Assembly (NCBI GenBank): GCA_016806645.1
Contig: JACSYO010002119.1
Span: 78,821 to 142,820, forward strand
Reading direction: 5' to 3'
DNA from: Ophiodon elongatus
Lineage: Eukaryota; Chordata; Actinopteri; Perciformes; Hexagrammidae
Length of the DNA stretch: 64,000 bases
Below the pieces are notes generated by a model. It was not told where the DNA came from. It was given only the letters and a program-made list of their open reading frames with translations, and did not search any database. The position numbers and the translations under genes are program-made. Within the stretch, counting starts at the first letter, position 1. Each line of letters begins with the position of its first letter. Positions 22,155 through 36,603 of this stretch are shown here, piece by piece.

Positions 22155-25100
22155 GCAGAACAACCCGCCGGGCATCCTGGCCCTGCTGGACGAGGAGTGC
22201 TGGTTCCCCAAAGCCACTGACGTCTCCTTCGTGGACAAGCTGCTGAACACCCACACGGGTCACGTCAAGTTCTCCAAACCCAAACAGCACAAAGACAAGC
22301 TGATGTTCACGGTTCTGCATTACGCCGGCAAGGTGAGCAGCACCGAGGGCTCCGGGCCTCAGGTCCTCCGGTCCTCCGGGCCTCAATTCCTCCGGGCCTC
22401 CGGGCCTCAGGGCCTCAGGTCCGCCGGGCCTCAGGGCCTCCGGGCCGCCGGGCCTCTGGTCCGCCGGGCCTCCGGCCCTCAGGTCCTCCGGGCCACCGGG
22501 CCTCAGGTCCGCCGGGCCTCCGGGCGTCCGGGCCTCCGGGCCTCAGGTCCGTCGGGCCTAATTAATGTATTTGTGAGGTGGTTTTAGAGATTTATTACAT
22601 CTTTGGTTTTTATCTTTTCGTGGAAAATACTGAAAATGAAACGGTCGTTAATATTCATGAATTCCAGAGGAGGATGATGGAAATAGTCCCCAACAAATTC
22701 ACAATTTCCTTCTATTTGTTTGACAAATAACTTCAGTGAAGTGAAACTATATATTTGAGGCTTTAAAGACTCACGTCCTCAGTAGGACCCAGTGGACCTG
22801 AGGTTAGAGATGTATGAAGTATCGAGAGACTGTATGAAGTATCGAGAGACTGTATGAAGTATCGGGAGACTGTATGAAGTATCGAGAGACTGTATGAAGT
22901 ATCGAGAGACTGTATGAAGTATCGAGAGACTGTATGAAGTATCGGGAGACTGTATGAAGTATTGAGAGACTGTATGAAGTATTGAGTGACTGTATGAAGT
23001 ATCGAGAGACTGTATGAAGTATTGAGAGCCTGTATGAAGTATTGAGTGACTGTATGAAGTATTGAGAGACTGTATGAAGTATTGAGTGACTGTATGAAGT
23101 ATTGAGAGACTGTATGAAATATCGAGAGACTGTATGAAGTATTGAGTGACTGTATGAAGTATTGAGAGACTGTATGAAGTATCGAGAGACTGTATGAAGT
23201 ATTGAGTGACTGTATGAAGTATTGAGAGACTGTATGAAGTATCGAGAGACTGTATGAAGTATTGAGAGACTGTATGAAGTATTGAGAGAAACAAAGTACC
23301 GCCCTAACCCTTCCAGGTGGACTACAATGCGGCCAACTGGTTGACTAAGAACATGGATCCTCTGAACGACAACGTGACCACTCTGCTCAACAACTCCTCC
23401 AGCAACTTCATCCAGGACCTGTGGAAAGACGGTGAGTCCTCCGGAACGCTGTGCTCGCGTCCTCATGTCCTCGCGTCCTCGTGTCCTTGCGTCCTCATGT
23501 CCTCGCGTCCTCCTGTCCTCGCTGTAGTCCCGAACAAATTCAGTTTTTCCTCCTTTTTGTTAGATAGATTCCCTTCTGTCTCCTCTCCTCTCTTCTCCTT
23601 CCCTCTCCTCTCTCCTCTCCTTCCCTCTCCTCTCTCCTCTCCTCTTCTCTCCTCTCCTTCCCTTTTTTCCATCCTTCCATCCTTCTGTCTCCTCTCCTCT
23701 CTTCTCCCCTCTCCTTCCCTCTCCTCTCTCCTCTCTCCTCTCCTTCCCTCTCCTCTCTCCTCTCCTTCCCTCTCCTCTCTCCTCTCCTTCCCTCTCCTCT
23801 CTCCTCCTCCTCCCTCTCCTCTCCCTCCTCTCCTCCCCTCCCTCCTCTTCCTCTCCTCTCCTCTCCTCTCCTCTCCTCTCCTCTCCTTCCCTTTTTTCCA
23901 TCCTTCCATCCTTCTGTCTCCTCTCCTCTCCTCTCCTCTCCTTTCTTCTATCCTCCCTTCCTTCTGTCTCCCCTGCTCTCTCCTCTCCTCTCCTCTCATC
24001 TCCTCTCCTCTCCTCTCAGTGTCTCCTCGTGATGCTTTCCGGTCCTCCCATGTACCCCCCCTTGGTCCTCACTGCCTCATGTCCCCCTCGGTCCTCCCAT
24101 GTGTCTCCCCCCTCGGTCCTCACATGCCTCGGTCCTCCCATGTTTCCCCCCTCGGTCCTCACATGCCTCGGTCCTCCCATGTGTCTCCCCCTCACATGCC
24201 TCGGTGTCTCCCCAGTTGATCGAGTGGTCGGCCTGGAGACGATGACTAAGATGTCGGAGAGCTCTGCGCCCACGAAGTCCAAGAAGGGGATGTTCCGCAC
24301 GGTGGGCCAGCTGTACAAGGAGTCTCTGGGCAAGCTGATGAGCACGCTGCACAACACGCAGCCCAACGTCCGCTGCATCATCCCCAACCACGAGGGTGAG
24401 GGCAATTATATTCACGGGGAGAGGGTGAGGGCTTTTACATTCACGGGGAGAGGGTGAGGGCAATTATATTCACGGGGAGAGGGTGAGGGCTTTTACATTC
24501 AGAGAAGAGGGTGAGGGCAATTATATTCACGGGGAGAGGGTGAGGGCTTTTACATTCAGAGAAGAGGGTGAGGGCAATTATATTCACGGGGAGAGGGTGA
24601 GGGCTAATTCAGGAGAGGTGAGGGCTATATTCAGGGTGAGGGCTTTTACATTCACGGGGAGAGGGTGAGGGCATTTATATTCACGGGAAGAAGGTGAGGG
24701 CTTTTATATTCACGAGGAGAGGGTGAGGGCTTTTATATTCACGGGGAGCAGGTGAGGGCTTTTATATTCACGGGGAGAGGGTGAGGGCTTTTATATTCAC
24801 GGGGAGAGGGTGAGGGCTTTTATATTCAGAGAAGAGGGTGAGGGCTTTTATATTCACGAGGAGAGGGTGAGGGCTTTTATATTCACGAGGAGAGGGTGAG
24901 GGCTTTTATATTCACGAGGAGAGGGTGAGGGCTTTTACATTCACAAGAAGAGGGTGAGGGCTTTTATATTCAGAGAAGAGGGTGAGGGCTTTTATATTCA
25001 CGAGGAGAGGGTGAGGGCTTTTATATTCACGGGGAGAGGGTGAGGGCTTTTATATTCACGGGGAGAGGGTGAGGGCTTTTATATTCAGAGAAGAGGGTGA

Positions 25101-26298
25101 GGGCTTTGACATTCACGTGATGGGGTGATAGGGTGAAATATTTAACTAACGGGTATCACCGTGAAACTTCCCCAGGTAATTACTTAAGCGAAGATGATTC
25201 TTTTTTGTATTACAAGTTTTCTGAAATGTTATGTTTAAATATGCAAATTAGGCGTTAACTTATTAAATATGCGCTCATTTGCATATCTTTTTCTGAACAG
25301 AAATGTAAACATTGGATAAAGACAGCTTAAAAAGGATTGGGTCAATTTTGTTGACGTGTTAAAGTCAAAGGTTTACACTGAGGGAATTTTGGATATCTCT
25401 TTGTTTCACTCCATAAATCAGAAAATACTATTTTCACCCTGTTTTTAGTAATAAATGTAGTATAAATGAGTCTCTGAATGACGTGTGACCAAACCCCTCT
25501 GTAGAAAGCTCCAGAATCTCTTCCAGAAGTAAAGAGTAAAGTTTGGTGATGTAAGAGCTACTGAAGTGGAGATTTCTGGATCAGAGTCTGAGAACAAACT
25601 CATTTATTAAAGAGATGTTTAGTTAAATTACAGACATGAAGAAGACTCTACAGGTGAAGAGGGTCAAAACATTAATGAGTAGATATCACCATGAAACTTC
25701 ACCAGCTCATCACTCACATGGAGAGGAGGAGTTATTGTATTACAAGTTTTCTGAAATGTTATGTTTAAATGTGCAAATGAGGCATTAGGTAATGGTGACT
25801 TTTGGTAAATTTAAGAGAAATCACAAACAGACAAAGTTGTAAAATAAATATTTTTGTGTTATGGAAGAAAATAAGAGCAAAATCTCAACGAGTGCATGTC
25901 TCGTCTTGAGTTCTGTCTCCGTAAACGTAGAACAAATGATTTTATTTGAGACGAGGGGCAGAAGGGTAGAGAAAGGAGACTGAGTCTGCTCTGCTGCAGG
26001 CCGGCAAGATGGACTCCAACCTGGTTCTGGAGCAGCTCCGGTGTAACGGCGTGCTGGAGGGCATCCGGATCTGCAGGCAGGGGTTCCCCAACCGCATCGT
26101 GTTCCAGGAGTTCAGACAGAGGTGAGGACGACGCCCGAGACCACATTCACACTGATTTCATTTAATTTTGAGTTTTACTATTAAGGTCTAAGTAAGTAAT
26201 TTGGTTTATTTATGCATATTCTGCTTTATTTCAAGATCTAACATCTAGCCTTAAAAGATAAATTATAAAATTAATTTTATTTGCACTGAATTTTATTT

Positions 26299-26380
<82 letters not shown>

Positions 26381-26486
26381 AATAATAAATTATAATAAAT
26401 AAATAATATTAATAATGATAATAAATCTTAATAAAGAAATGCTAACTAAATATATATTATTTCTATTTACAAAATAAACAAAACTA

Positions 26487-26540
<54 letters not shown>

Positions 26541-28644
26541 ATATTATTTTTATTTATTTTGTATTCTTTAGTTAGCATTTTTTTATTAAGATGTATTATT
26601 ATTATTTGTTATTTGTTATTATTATTGTTATTAACAGTGTTTGAGCCATTCATTTAAAATGCCATGTTGTAGTTCTTCAATGTGACCACTAGAGGGCAGA
26701 AACAACCATACTAATACTACTTTATAAGTAAAACAAAAACAATCAACTGAAATCACTATTTGATTAAAATGCAGTTTAATGTCTTGAGCATTAGATCACC
26801 TGTGTCTGGGATGACTTTGTTGTTTATTTATTATTCATATTCATAATTCATGTGAGTAAAGTGTTGTCTTGTTCTTTAGATATGAGATTCTGGCTGCCAA
26901 CGCCATCCCGAAAGGCTTCATGGACGGGAAGCAGGCCTGCTGTCTGATGGTGAGTCGGATAGAACCGGACATTTTATTATATTTTACTATGATAATATTA
27001 TTAACACTGTTGATACGATGTTTAGTTTTACCTGCAGTGTTTAAAAGGAGAGGATTTACAAAAGTAACGACTCAAAAACTGATCAACAGGAATTTAATTG
27101 AAAATGGAAGCAGTTTCTCCTGTTTGAGCACACTTCTCTCCTCTCCTCTCCTCTCCTCTCCTCTCCTCTCCTCTTATCTCCTCTCCTCTCCTCTCCTGTC
27201 CTCTCCTCTCCTGTCCTCTAATCTCCTTCCCTTCCCTTCCTCTCCCCTCCCCTCCGCTCTCTTCTACTTTTGTTTCCTTTCCTCTTTTCCCCTCACCTCC
27301 TCCTCCTTCTCTCTACTTTCTTCTCACCTTTCTTCTCTCCTCTCCTCTCCTCCCCTCTCTTCTCCTTTCTTCACCACTCCTCTCCTCTCCTCTCCTCTCC
27401 TCTCCTCTCCTCTCCTCTCCTCTCCTCTCCTCTCCTCTCCTTCCCTCCCCTCCGCTCTCTTTTGTTTCCTTTCCTCTTTTCCCCTCCTCTCCTCCTACCT
27501 CTTTCTTTTATCTCCTCCTCTCCTCCTCTCCCCCCTCGCCTTTCGTTTCCTCTCATCTTTTCCCCTCACCTCCTCCTCCTTCTCTCTATACTTTCTCCTC
27601 TCCTCTCCTTCCCTTCCCTTCCCTTCCCTTCCGCTCTCTTCTACTTTTGTTTCCTTTCCTCTTTTCCTCTCACCTCCTCCTCCTTCTCTCTACTTTCTTC
27701 TCACCTTTCTTCTCTCTTCTCCTCTCCTCCCCTCTCTTCTCCTTTCCTCACCACTCCTCTCCTCTCCTCTCCTCCCCTCTCTTTTCCTTTCCTCACCACT
27801 CCTCTCCTCTCTTTCCTTCCCTCTCCTCTCCTCTCCTCTCCTTTCCTCACCACTCCTCTCCTCTCTTTCCTTCCCTCTCCTCTCCTCTCCTCTCCTTTCC
27901 TTTCCTCACTACTCCTCTCCTCTCTTTCCTCTCCTCTCCTCTCCTCTCCTCCACTCCCCTCCGCTCCCTTTTGTTTCCTTTCCTCTTTTCCCCTCATCTC
28001 CTCCTCCCTCTTTCTTTTATACCCTCCTCCCCTATTCCTCTCCTCCCCCCCCTACCCCCCCCCCCTGCAGGTGAAGCACCTGGATCTGGACACCAACCTG
28101 TATCGTATCGGTCAGAGTAAAATGTTCTTCAGGACGGGAGTCCTCGCTCAGCTGGAGGAAGAGCGCGACCTCAAACTGACCGTCGTCATCATCGCCTTCC
28201 AGGCTCAAGCAAGAGGCTTCCTCGCCCGCAAGTAAGACTAATAATACTTAAGTACACAAGTTTGAGGTACTTGTACTTTACTGGAGTATTTCCACGCTCT
28301 GCTACTTTATACCTGTACTCCACCGTACTTCAGAGGGAAGCTGCAACATTAGTTATTCTAACATTAATACGTCAATAATTATAATTCAGTATAAATATAT
28401 ATAGATTTTGCATAATGAGTACGTTTAGTGTATTTCTACACTGTTGTATCACTACTTTTATAAAAGTACAAGATCAGAGTACTTCTTCCACCTCTTGCTT
28501 CTTATAATAATAATATTTTAATCTTTATTTTCAGGGCTTTCAGTAAACGTCAGCAGCAGCTGACCGCCATGAAGGTGATCCAGAGGAACTGCGCCTGTTA
28601 CCTCAAACTGAAGAACTGGCAGTGGTGGAGGCTCTTCACCAAGG

Positions 28645-28695
<51 letters not shown>

Positions 28696-28819
28696 GTTCT
28701 TGATTAAAGTGTTATATTTCGTACAAAGCTGATATGGTCACTGTTCACCTGACGAGACAGATTTACAAGTTCTTTAAAATATATAAATAAAGTCACAAGT
28801 TAGATGTGCGTGAGTTCTG

Positions 28820-28896
<77 letters not shown>

Positions 28897-30752
28897 ATGT
28901 TCAAGTAACTTTTTTTCAGGGTTCTTGATTAAAGTGTTATATTTCGTACAAAGATGATGGTCACTGTTCACCTGACGAGACAGATTTACAAGGTTCTTTA
29001 AAAGATATAAATAAAGTCACAAGTTAGATGTGCGTGAGTTCTGTCACACATACGTGTGTTAGCGTTAGTATGTTAATGTGCTAACGTGCTAAGATGCTAA
29101 ATGTTAGCATGCTAACACGCAACAGTTGTTTAAGGGCTTAGTGTCGAGTCTTTATTTGAAATCAGAAGAACATTGTTTATATTGTGAACGAGGTCTCGAG
29201 CTTAAAGAAGACACAGGCAACCAAGAAACACAAATAATAAACTTCAATGAATATAACAATAAAAGAAAAGGTATAATAAAAATAAGAATTAAAAAAAATT
29301 GTTAAATTTGAAAGCAAATGAAGCAACGACTTTTTTGCAAGTAAAAATGAAAAATCCAGCAATACGACGTAGAATAGTGTGGAAGTTAATAAATATAATA
29401 TATATGAAATAGAATATATTATTAGCATGTTGGTGTAACTTAAGCATGCTAACGTTAGCTGTGATTAGAGCTGAATGCTTAACTCTTTGGGGTCGCGGAC
29501 GCACCGGCGCGTTTTACACAGTGTTTACTCGATGTTTATATTATTCACTATGATTCCTTCACTGAGGACCTACCCACCACTCATTCATTCAGTCGGCACC
29601 CGAGAGCTCAGAGAGAAGAGAGGAAGTACGGAGAGAAAGTTTACAGTTAGAGACGTACTTTCAGCGATATAGTAAATATTTTGTATTTAGCTGTTGTAAT
29701 GTTCATGTTTCATTTGCACACATCCCATGAAGCTGATCTGTATATGAAGTAATGACTCAGTCCCATTTGATCTCAGTCCCTCTGACAGCTGGTGGAAGTA
29801 GAAACAACACTTATATTCAATAAACAATATTAAAAAATTTGGTTTTAGATATTTATTATACATTTATTTACTATTTTATCCGTATATTCCACCACTTTTG
29901 TGAACCTAAGACTTTGGTAAACCAATTTCAACCAGAACAGTTCACATGAGTAAAGTTATGGTTTCACAAGAGATTTGAAGAATTTCAAAAATCAGACTTC
30001 AATTTTTCAGCTTTATGGCCAAATTATCTCTTTTGGTGCCTCATTATATAGATAATATTTGTGTCCTCGAACAGCCACCGTACACAGATAAACCCTTGAA
30101 GTTTAGGTCATAACATGGTCTGTTCTTCAGCAGCACAGTTTTTTGGTGGTTAGGATATAAGATGAACTAAGTTGTCTCTTAATTTATCATGAGTGGTGGA
30201 TGATTTATTTCTGTAAATGACATGAAACCTGTTTCCGTGGTGCAGGTGAAGCCGCTGCTGCAGGTCACCAGACAAGAAGAAGAAATGGGTCACAAAGATG
30301 AGGAACTGAAGGCAGCGGTGGAGGTGGCGATCAAGACGGAGGCCGAGCTGAAGGACATCACCCAGAAACACACGCAGGTGGAGGAAACACATGTTCTCAT
30401 GGCCATTGTTGTTGTTTTTTATCTTAAACGTTCTGCAAGTGACAGAAGTCTGTTTGAAGCTGGTCGAGGAGCGGGTCCTGCTGGAGACGAAGCTTCACGC
30501 GGAGACGGAGCTGTACGCGGAGGCCGAGGAGATGAGGGTTCGCCTGGAGGCCAAGAAGCAGGAGCTGGAGGAGGTGCTGCACGAGATGGAGTCCCGTCTG
30601 GAGGAGGAGGAGGACCGAAGCAGCGCCCTGCAGCAGGAGAGGAAGGAGGTGGAGCAGACGCTGCAGGTGGGTACACATTATTATTTGTCTTTTATTTATT
30701 TTAGTTGATCACTTAATTTTTAGTCTAGGAAATGTTAGAAAATAGATTATTA

Positions 30753-30790
<38 letters not shown>

Positions 30791-33700
30791 TTATTTTATT
30801 TTTATTTATTTTTATTTTTTACAATGAATTACTTATTGTTTAGTCTATAAAATGTAAGAAAATAGATATTCTTGTAATTATTATAATTTTTTACAATTTA
30901 TCATTTATTGTTAAGTTTATAAAATGTTAGAAAATAGATATTGTTGTTGTTGTTATTTTTATTATTATGTTATTTTTTATTTATTATTAATTTTATTGTT
31001 ATTTATTTATTCACTCTTTTACAATTAATCACTTATTGTTGAGTCTATAAAATGTTATAAAATAGATGTTGTTGTTGTTATTATTATTATTCATGCTTTT
31101 TGTTTACAATTAATCACTTATTGTTTAGTCTATAAAATGTTAGAAAATAGAAGAATTTTCTTTTTTTTAAAATCCACAGAATGTCACATTATTCAGAAAC
31201 AAAAATGAAATTTTCTAATTTGGAGTTTTGATCGAACAACAGTCTAAAACCCAAAGATATAATATTTACAATGACATGAAACAGATTAAAGAAGCAAATC
31301 AGACGCTGGAAGCAGCAAACGTTTGTCATTTTTGTTAATAATTACAACTCAGTAAGTAAATAGATATAATATTAGACTCTGTTTCATGTAGAAAGTACAA
31401 TATTTCCCTCTGAAATGTAGTGGAGTAGAAGTATAAAGTAACATAAAATAGAAATATGAAGTACCTCAAACGGGTGGTGTTTTCTGCAGCTGATGGAGGC
31501 GCACATCGCAGAAGAAGAAGACGCTCGTCAGAAGCTGCAGCTGGAGAAAGTGGCCGTGGAGGTAAAAGTGAAGAAGCTGGAGGAGGAAGTTCTGATGGTG
31601 GAGGACCAGAACAACAAGCTGCAGAAGGTACGGAGAGTCCCGCGGATGTGTTTCGTGGTGTTTAACGCACGGCGTGCTCAAGTGTGTGCTCTCACGTCTT
31701 TACAGGAGCGGAAGCTCATGGAGGAGAGGATGGCGGACACGAGCTCCAACCTGGCGGAGGAGGAGGAGAAGTCCAAGAATCTGACCAAACTCAAGACCAA
31801 ACACGAGTCCATGATCTCAGACCTGGAGGGTCAGTCTGCAAAACACTCGAAACATTCAAAATGATATCTTTAATGGCCTCCAGGCTTCTGTTTGGATGTG
31901 TAGAAGACTGCAAATTATCATTTTTTTAACATTGGACTTATGAGTCAGAAACCTTCAATCATAAGTTTTTTTTTAATTTTCAGTTGAAGTACAATTTCCT
32001 TATATAATACAATAAATACAAAGTATGCATATACTGAAGAAACATAAGAAGCTTTTCACACAAGGGAGGAGTTATTTCTATTTAACTCTAGAGTTACATG
32101 GAAACAGAATCTTTGACCTCCTTTATAAATATAAATGTTATTAATTAAATAATCATATTATTATTAGCATTTTTACAATAATTGATTAATTAATTGATAA
32201 TACAAATATATAATATTATATATATATATATATATGTATCATTATATATGTATTTATATATATAATTATAATTAGAAAATTTAAAATATTTTATAATGAC
32301 AGAGAACTCAAGCTGAATGAATCTCTGAGAATATCAAACAATTGTATTATTGTAATAATTCTAATTTTCACCCTTAATTCTGGATTTATGAAGAACAAAA
32401 CTTAATTCATTGATTTATAAAACAAATCTAATATTGTATAATGAATATAATGAATCTTGTCTGATTTAAAAAAGTTCCTGTTTCCGATGAGTTCTTCTTA
32501 AAGATACACTGTGTGGCTGTAAACTCACCACTAGATGGCGCCCAACACTGGCCCTTTTAAGGATAAAATTCCCAGGAGTTTTTAATACTAAACGTACTTA
32601 ATAATTTTTTGTAAAATCAGTCTGTTCACTGTCTCTTGCGCAGTGCGTATGAAGAAGGAGGAGAAGGGCCGTCAGGACATGGAGAAGGCCAAGAGGAAGG
32701 TGGAGGCGGAGCTGGCCGACCTCCAGGAGCAGAACGCCGACCTGATGGCCCAACTAGACGAACTCCGAGCCCAGCTGGCCGCCAAGGAGGAGGAGCTCCA
32801 GGCCACAGTGGCTCGGTGAGCAGATGACGTTTACATTCAAGCGGCAACCTCCGGTTCTGGAAAGTGAAGCTAAACCTGCATTATCTCTCCTGACCACCAG
32901 GGGGCGACTCCTCTGGTTGTATAGAAGTCAAAGCTTCATGTGTTAAAGCTGCATTCTCTCTCCTGACCACCAGGGGCGACTCCTCTGGTTGTATAGAAGT
33001 CAAAGCTTCATGTGTTAAAGCTGCATTCTCTCTCCTGACCACCAGGGGGCGACTCCTCTGGTTGTATAGAAGTCAAAGCTTCATGTGTTAAAGCTGCATT
33101 CTCTCTCCTGACCACCAGGGGGCGACTCCTCTGGTTGTATAGAAGTCTATAGAAAATGACTCTACTTCTCTCTTGATTTATTCCCTCAGTAAACATTGTA
33201 AACATGAGTTTATGTCTCAATCTCTAGTTTCAAGTCTTCTTCAATACAGCATGATGTTCATTTAGTAAATTATGGTCCATTTAGAGTCAAACAGACCATA
33301 AAGCAGGGGATGCTTTAGGGCGGGGCTACAAGGTGATTGACAGGTCTCTACGTCCTCCTCAGTCCTAATATGGTCACTTCCTGTTCACTGAAAAACGTCC
33401 AGGTTTCTAAAACAACACGGTGCCCTTATGGTAGACCAGAATGAAACTCCTGAAATATAAAGAGTCAGACGTGAAGATATCAGAAACTACATCCCAACCG
33501 TTTGCGTCCACAGCTTGGAGGAGGAATGCAATCAGCGTGGGGCCGCTGTGAAGCGGGTTCGGGAGTTGGAGGTTCTGTTCTCGGAGCTGCAGGAGGACCT
33601 GGAGGCCGAGAGGGCGGCCAGAGGGAAGGTGGAGGCGGCTCGGCGGGATCTGGGAGAGGAGCTGAACGCTCTCCGCACCGAGCTGGAGGACAGCCTGGAT

Positions 33701-35004
33701 ACCACCGCCGCCCAGCAGGAGCTACGGTCCGTACCCCCTCATGTTCAAACCACCTCCGATTGGTTCACACATTCTAATTAGAGTTTAATCAACTATGCAC
33801 CTTGAAGTAGGGCTGTCGACTTAGATCTGTAAAACTGAGTTCCTGCATAAAGAATCACACAAAAGCACCGCTTTAAATATTGTGTTTATCAGAAATGTGT
33901 TCATTAGCTTCTTGGAAATAAGTCATCCAGCATAAAAAAGTTTATAATCGACTACAGAAATCTACAAAACGACTGATTATTCAACAAATTGATGAATAGG
34001 AGGCAGCCCTTCCACGAGTTACAGAAACAAGTTGCAATCAACAGAAAAGCAGAGTCAGTAAGCTTAAAACTTTTAGGAAATGGGCCTAAACTTTGACTTA
34101 TGAGCCAGAAACTTATGGATGAAGGACCTAAAACTTATCAATTTCTCATTGTTTATTTCCAAAATGTGGAAAGTGTGTGGCTGCTCACTCCTAAATTATT
34201 TAGTAGAGCTCTGCAGTTTACTGAAATAATTTGGGATTTGAGACAAGTCTTCAGACGTTGGAGAGTTTATGTACGGCCCTTTTTCTTAATTCGAAGAAAA
34301 AGAACAAAACTACATACATTTTGACACATTTAAGACCAGAATATAAGCACAAGTACATTTGCACGTATAAGGAATGTGCCATGGTGATTGGTGCATGATA
34401 TAGCATAAGACATAATTTAAAATATAAAACATGAATATGACACGGTGACACACATATGATACATAACGGACCAAGACCTTTTCTTTAGATGTATTAAATA
34501 ATCCTAAACGTCCTTGGCTGCGATCTGTTAAGCCAAAGCTTCAGTTTTGCTTCGGCTGAATAATTTGGGGGTTGAAACACAGATCATGGCTCAATCTCTG
34601 CTCTTGAAAAGTTGGTGACATGAAGCTCTGACTTTATTTATTTTTCTGCATTTAGAACAAATCTCAAATAATTGATTGTGTGTTCGACAATGTTAAACTC
34701 AAAACTGTCGAAGTCACACGGCTTCTTTCTGAGATGCTGCAGAACCGTAAACAACAGTGTCGTCTGCATAGAAGCGGAGGTTTTTAGACCAAACCTCTCC
34801 GCCGTGTTTCTTTTCGGACGTGTCTCGGTGACGCCGTGTTTATGGCGTGTGACCGACAGGGCGAAGCGTGAGCAGGAAGTGGCCATGCTGAAGAAAGCCA
34901 TGGAGGACGAGGGGCGGGGCTACGAGGCCCAAGTCCAGGACCTGAGACAGAAACACAGCCAGGCTGCGGAGGAGCTCAACGAGCAGCTGGAGCAGGCCAA
35001 GAGG

Positions 35005-35079
<75 letters not shown>

Positions 35080-36475
35080 TATGTTCAAGTTTGTAACTTT
35101 CAGAGTTCTATTTCGTACAAAGATGATGGTCACTGTTCACCTGACGAGACAGATTTATAAGTTCTTTAAAAGATATAAATAAAGTCACAAGTTAGATGTG
35201 CATGAATTCTGTCACACATACGTATGTTAGCGTTACTATGTTAATGTGCTAACGTGCTAACGTGCTAAGATGCTAAATGTTAGCATGCTAACACGCAACA
35301 GTTGTTTAAGGGCTTAGTGACGAGTCTTTATTTGAACTCAGAAGAACATTGTTTATACTGTGAACGAGGTCTCGAGCTTAAAGAAGACACAGGCAACCAA
35401 GAAACACAAATAATAAACTTCTAATGAATATAACAATAAAATAAAAGGTATAATAAAAATAAGAATAAAAACATTGTTAAATTTGAAAGCAAATGAAGCA
35501 ACGACAACTAAAAGCTCAGCAAATATTATTTTAAAATATTCGACGATGGCATCTTTTTCCATAAACACTGTCCCTGTTACTCTGAATACTCCTCATACAG
35601 TAACACACTGTCAGCAGCTTTTATATGGACCAGAGCTGCAACTGTTGACTATTTTCATTATCGATTCATCCTTTTGATTCTTTTTTGAAGATTAATTCTT
35701 TAGTTTTAGTCTTTTTCGAACCTCCCAGAATTGAATGTGGTGTTTTAAAAATTGTTGATTTTGTAGGTCCAATAGCACAACAAAAAAACAAAATAAAACC
35801 AAACATCTGCAAATCTTCACATTGGAGAGCTGGAACCAGCATATGTTTTGCATTTTTGCTGAATGAATTATCTATGTGATAAATTGAAATGGCGGTGAAG
35901 TTTTCAAATAAACTAGAATATGGCTTGAGCACTGCACATTGTAAATTTAAACATTAAATGTCGACTAAATTTAGGGAAATTATCTCTTGTTTGTTACTCC
36001 TTAATATTTCAGATTTTCATCTTACATTTAGATCGTAATCTTTTAAGTGCGCCAGAAAATATAATTTGTTTGATTTCTGCCGTGCTATTCTATTTAATTT
36101 AAAACAATATTTACAGAGGTGGACTCCGTCACTCACCTATCGTCACGTTTCTCCGTCCAGGTGAGAGCTGGTCTGGAGAAAGCCAAGCAGGGTCTGGAGA
36201 AGGAGTCCGCGGACCTCAGCGCCGACCTGCGATCCCTCGCCAGCGCCAAGCAGGACGTGGAGCACAAGAAGAAGAAGGTCGAGGGTCAGCTGAACGACCT
36301 GCACTCACGTTTCAACGAGAGCGAGCGGCAGAGGACCGAGCTCGGGGAGCGGGTCTCCAAGATTACTGTGAGTCATAGAAATATTAATGATTTAACAAAG
36401 AAACCACATAGAAATACTAATAAATTAAATAAATAAAAACATAAAAATACTAATGAATTAACACTGAAGCAGCAT

Positions 36476-36512
<37 letters not shown>

Positions 36513-36570
36513 TTATTTATTTATATATTTATTTATTTATTTATATATACTGTATGTGTGTGTATGTGTG

Positions 36571-36603
<33 letters not shown>

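Noticed and set aside
22779..23466. Overlapping minus-strand frames with repeated SLDTSYS-type peptides
   Set aside because: They come from the 20-bp minisatellite of intron 16.
23317..24219. 300-codon plus-strand frame
   Set aside because: Exon 17 read through its donor into CT-rich intron sequence.
26869..28235. Long open frames (over 300 codons) in intron 20
   Set aside because: They are Ser/Leu/Pro-only translations of a pyrimidine tract; only the ends coincide with true myosin exons 20 and 21.
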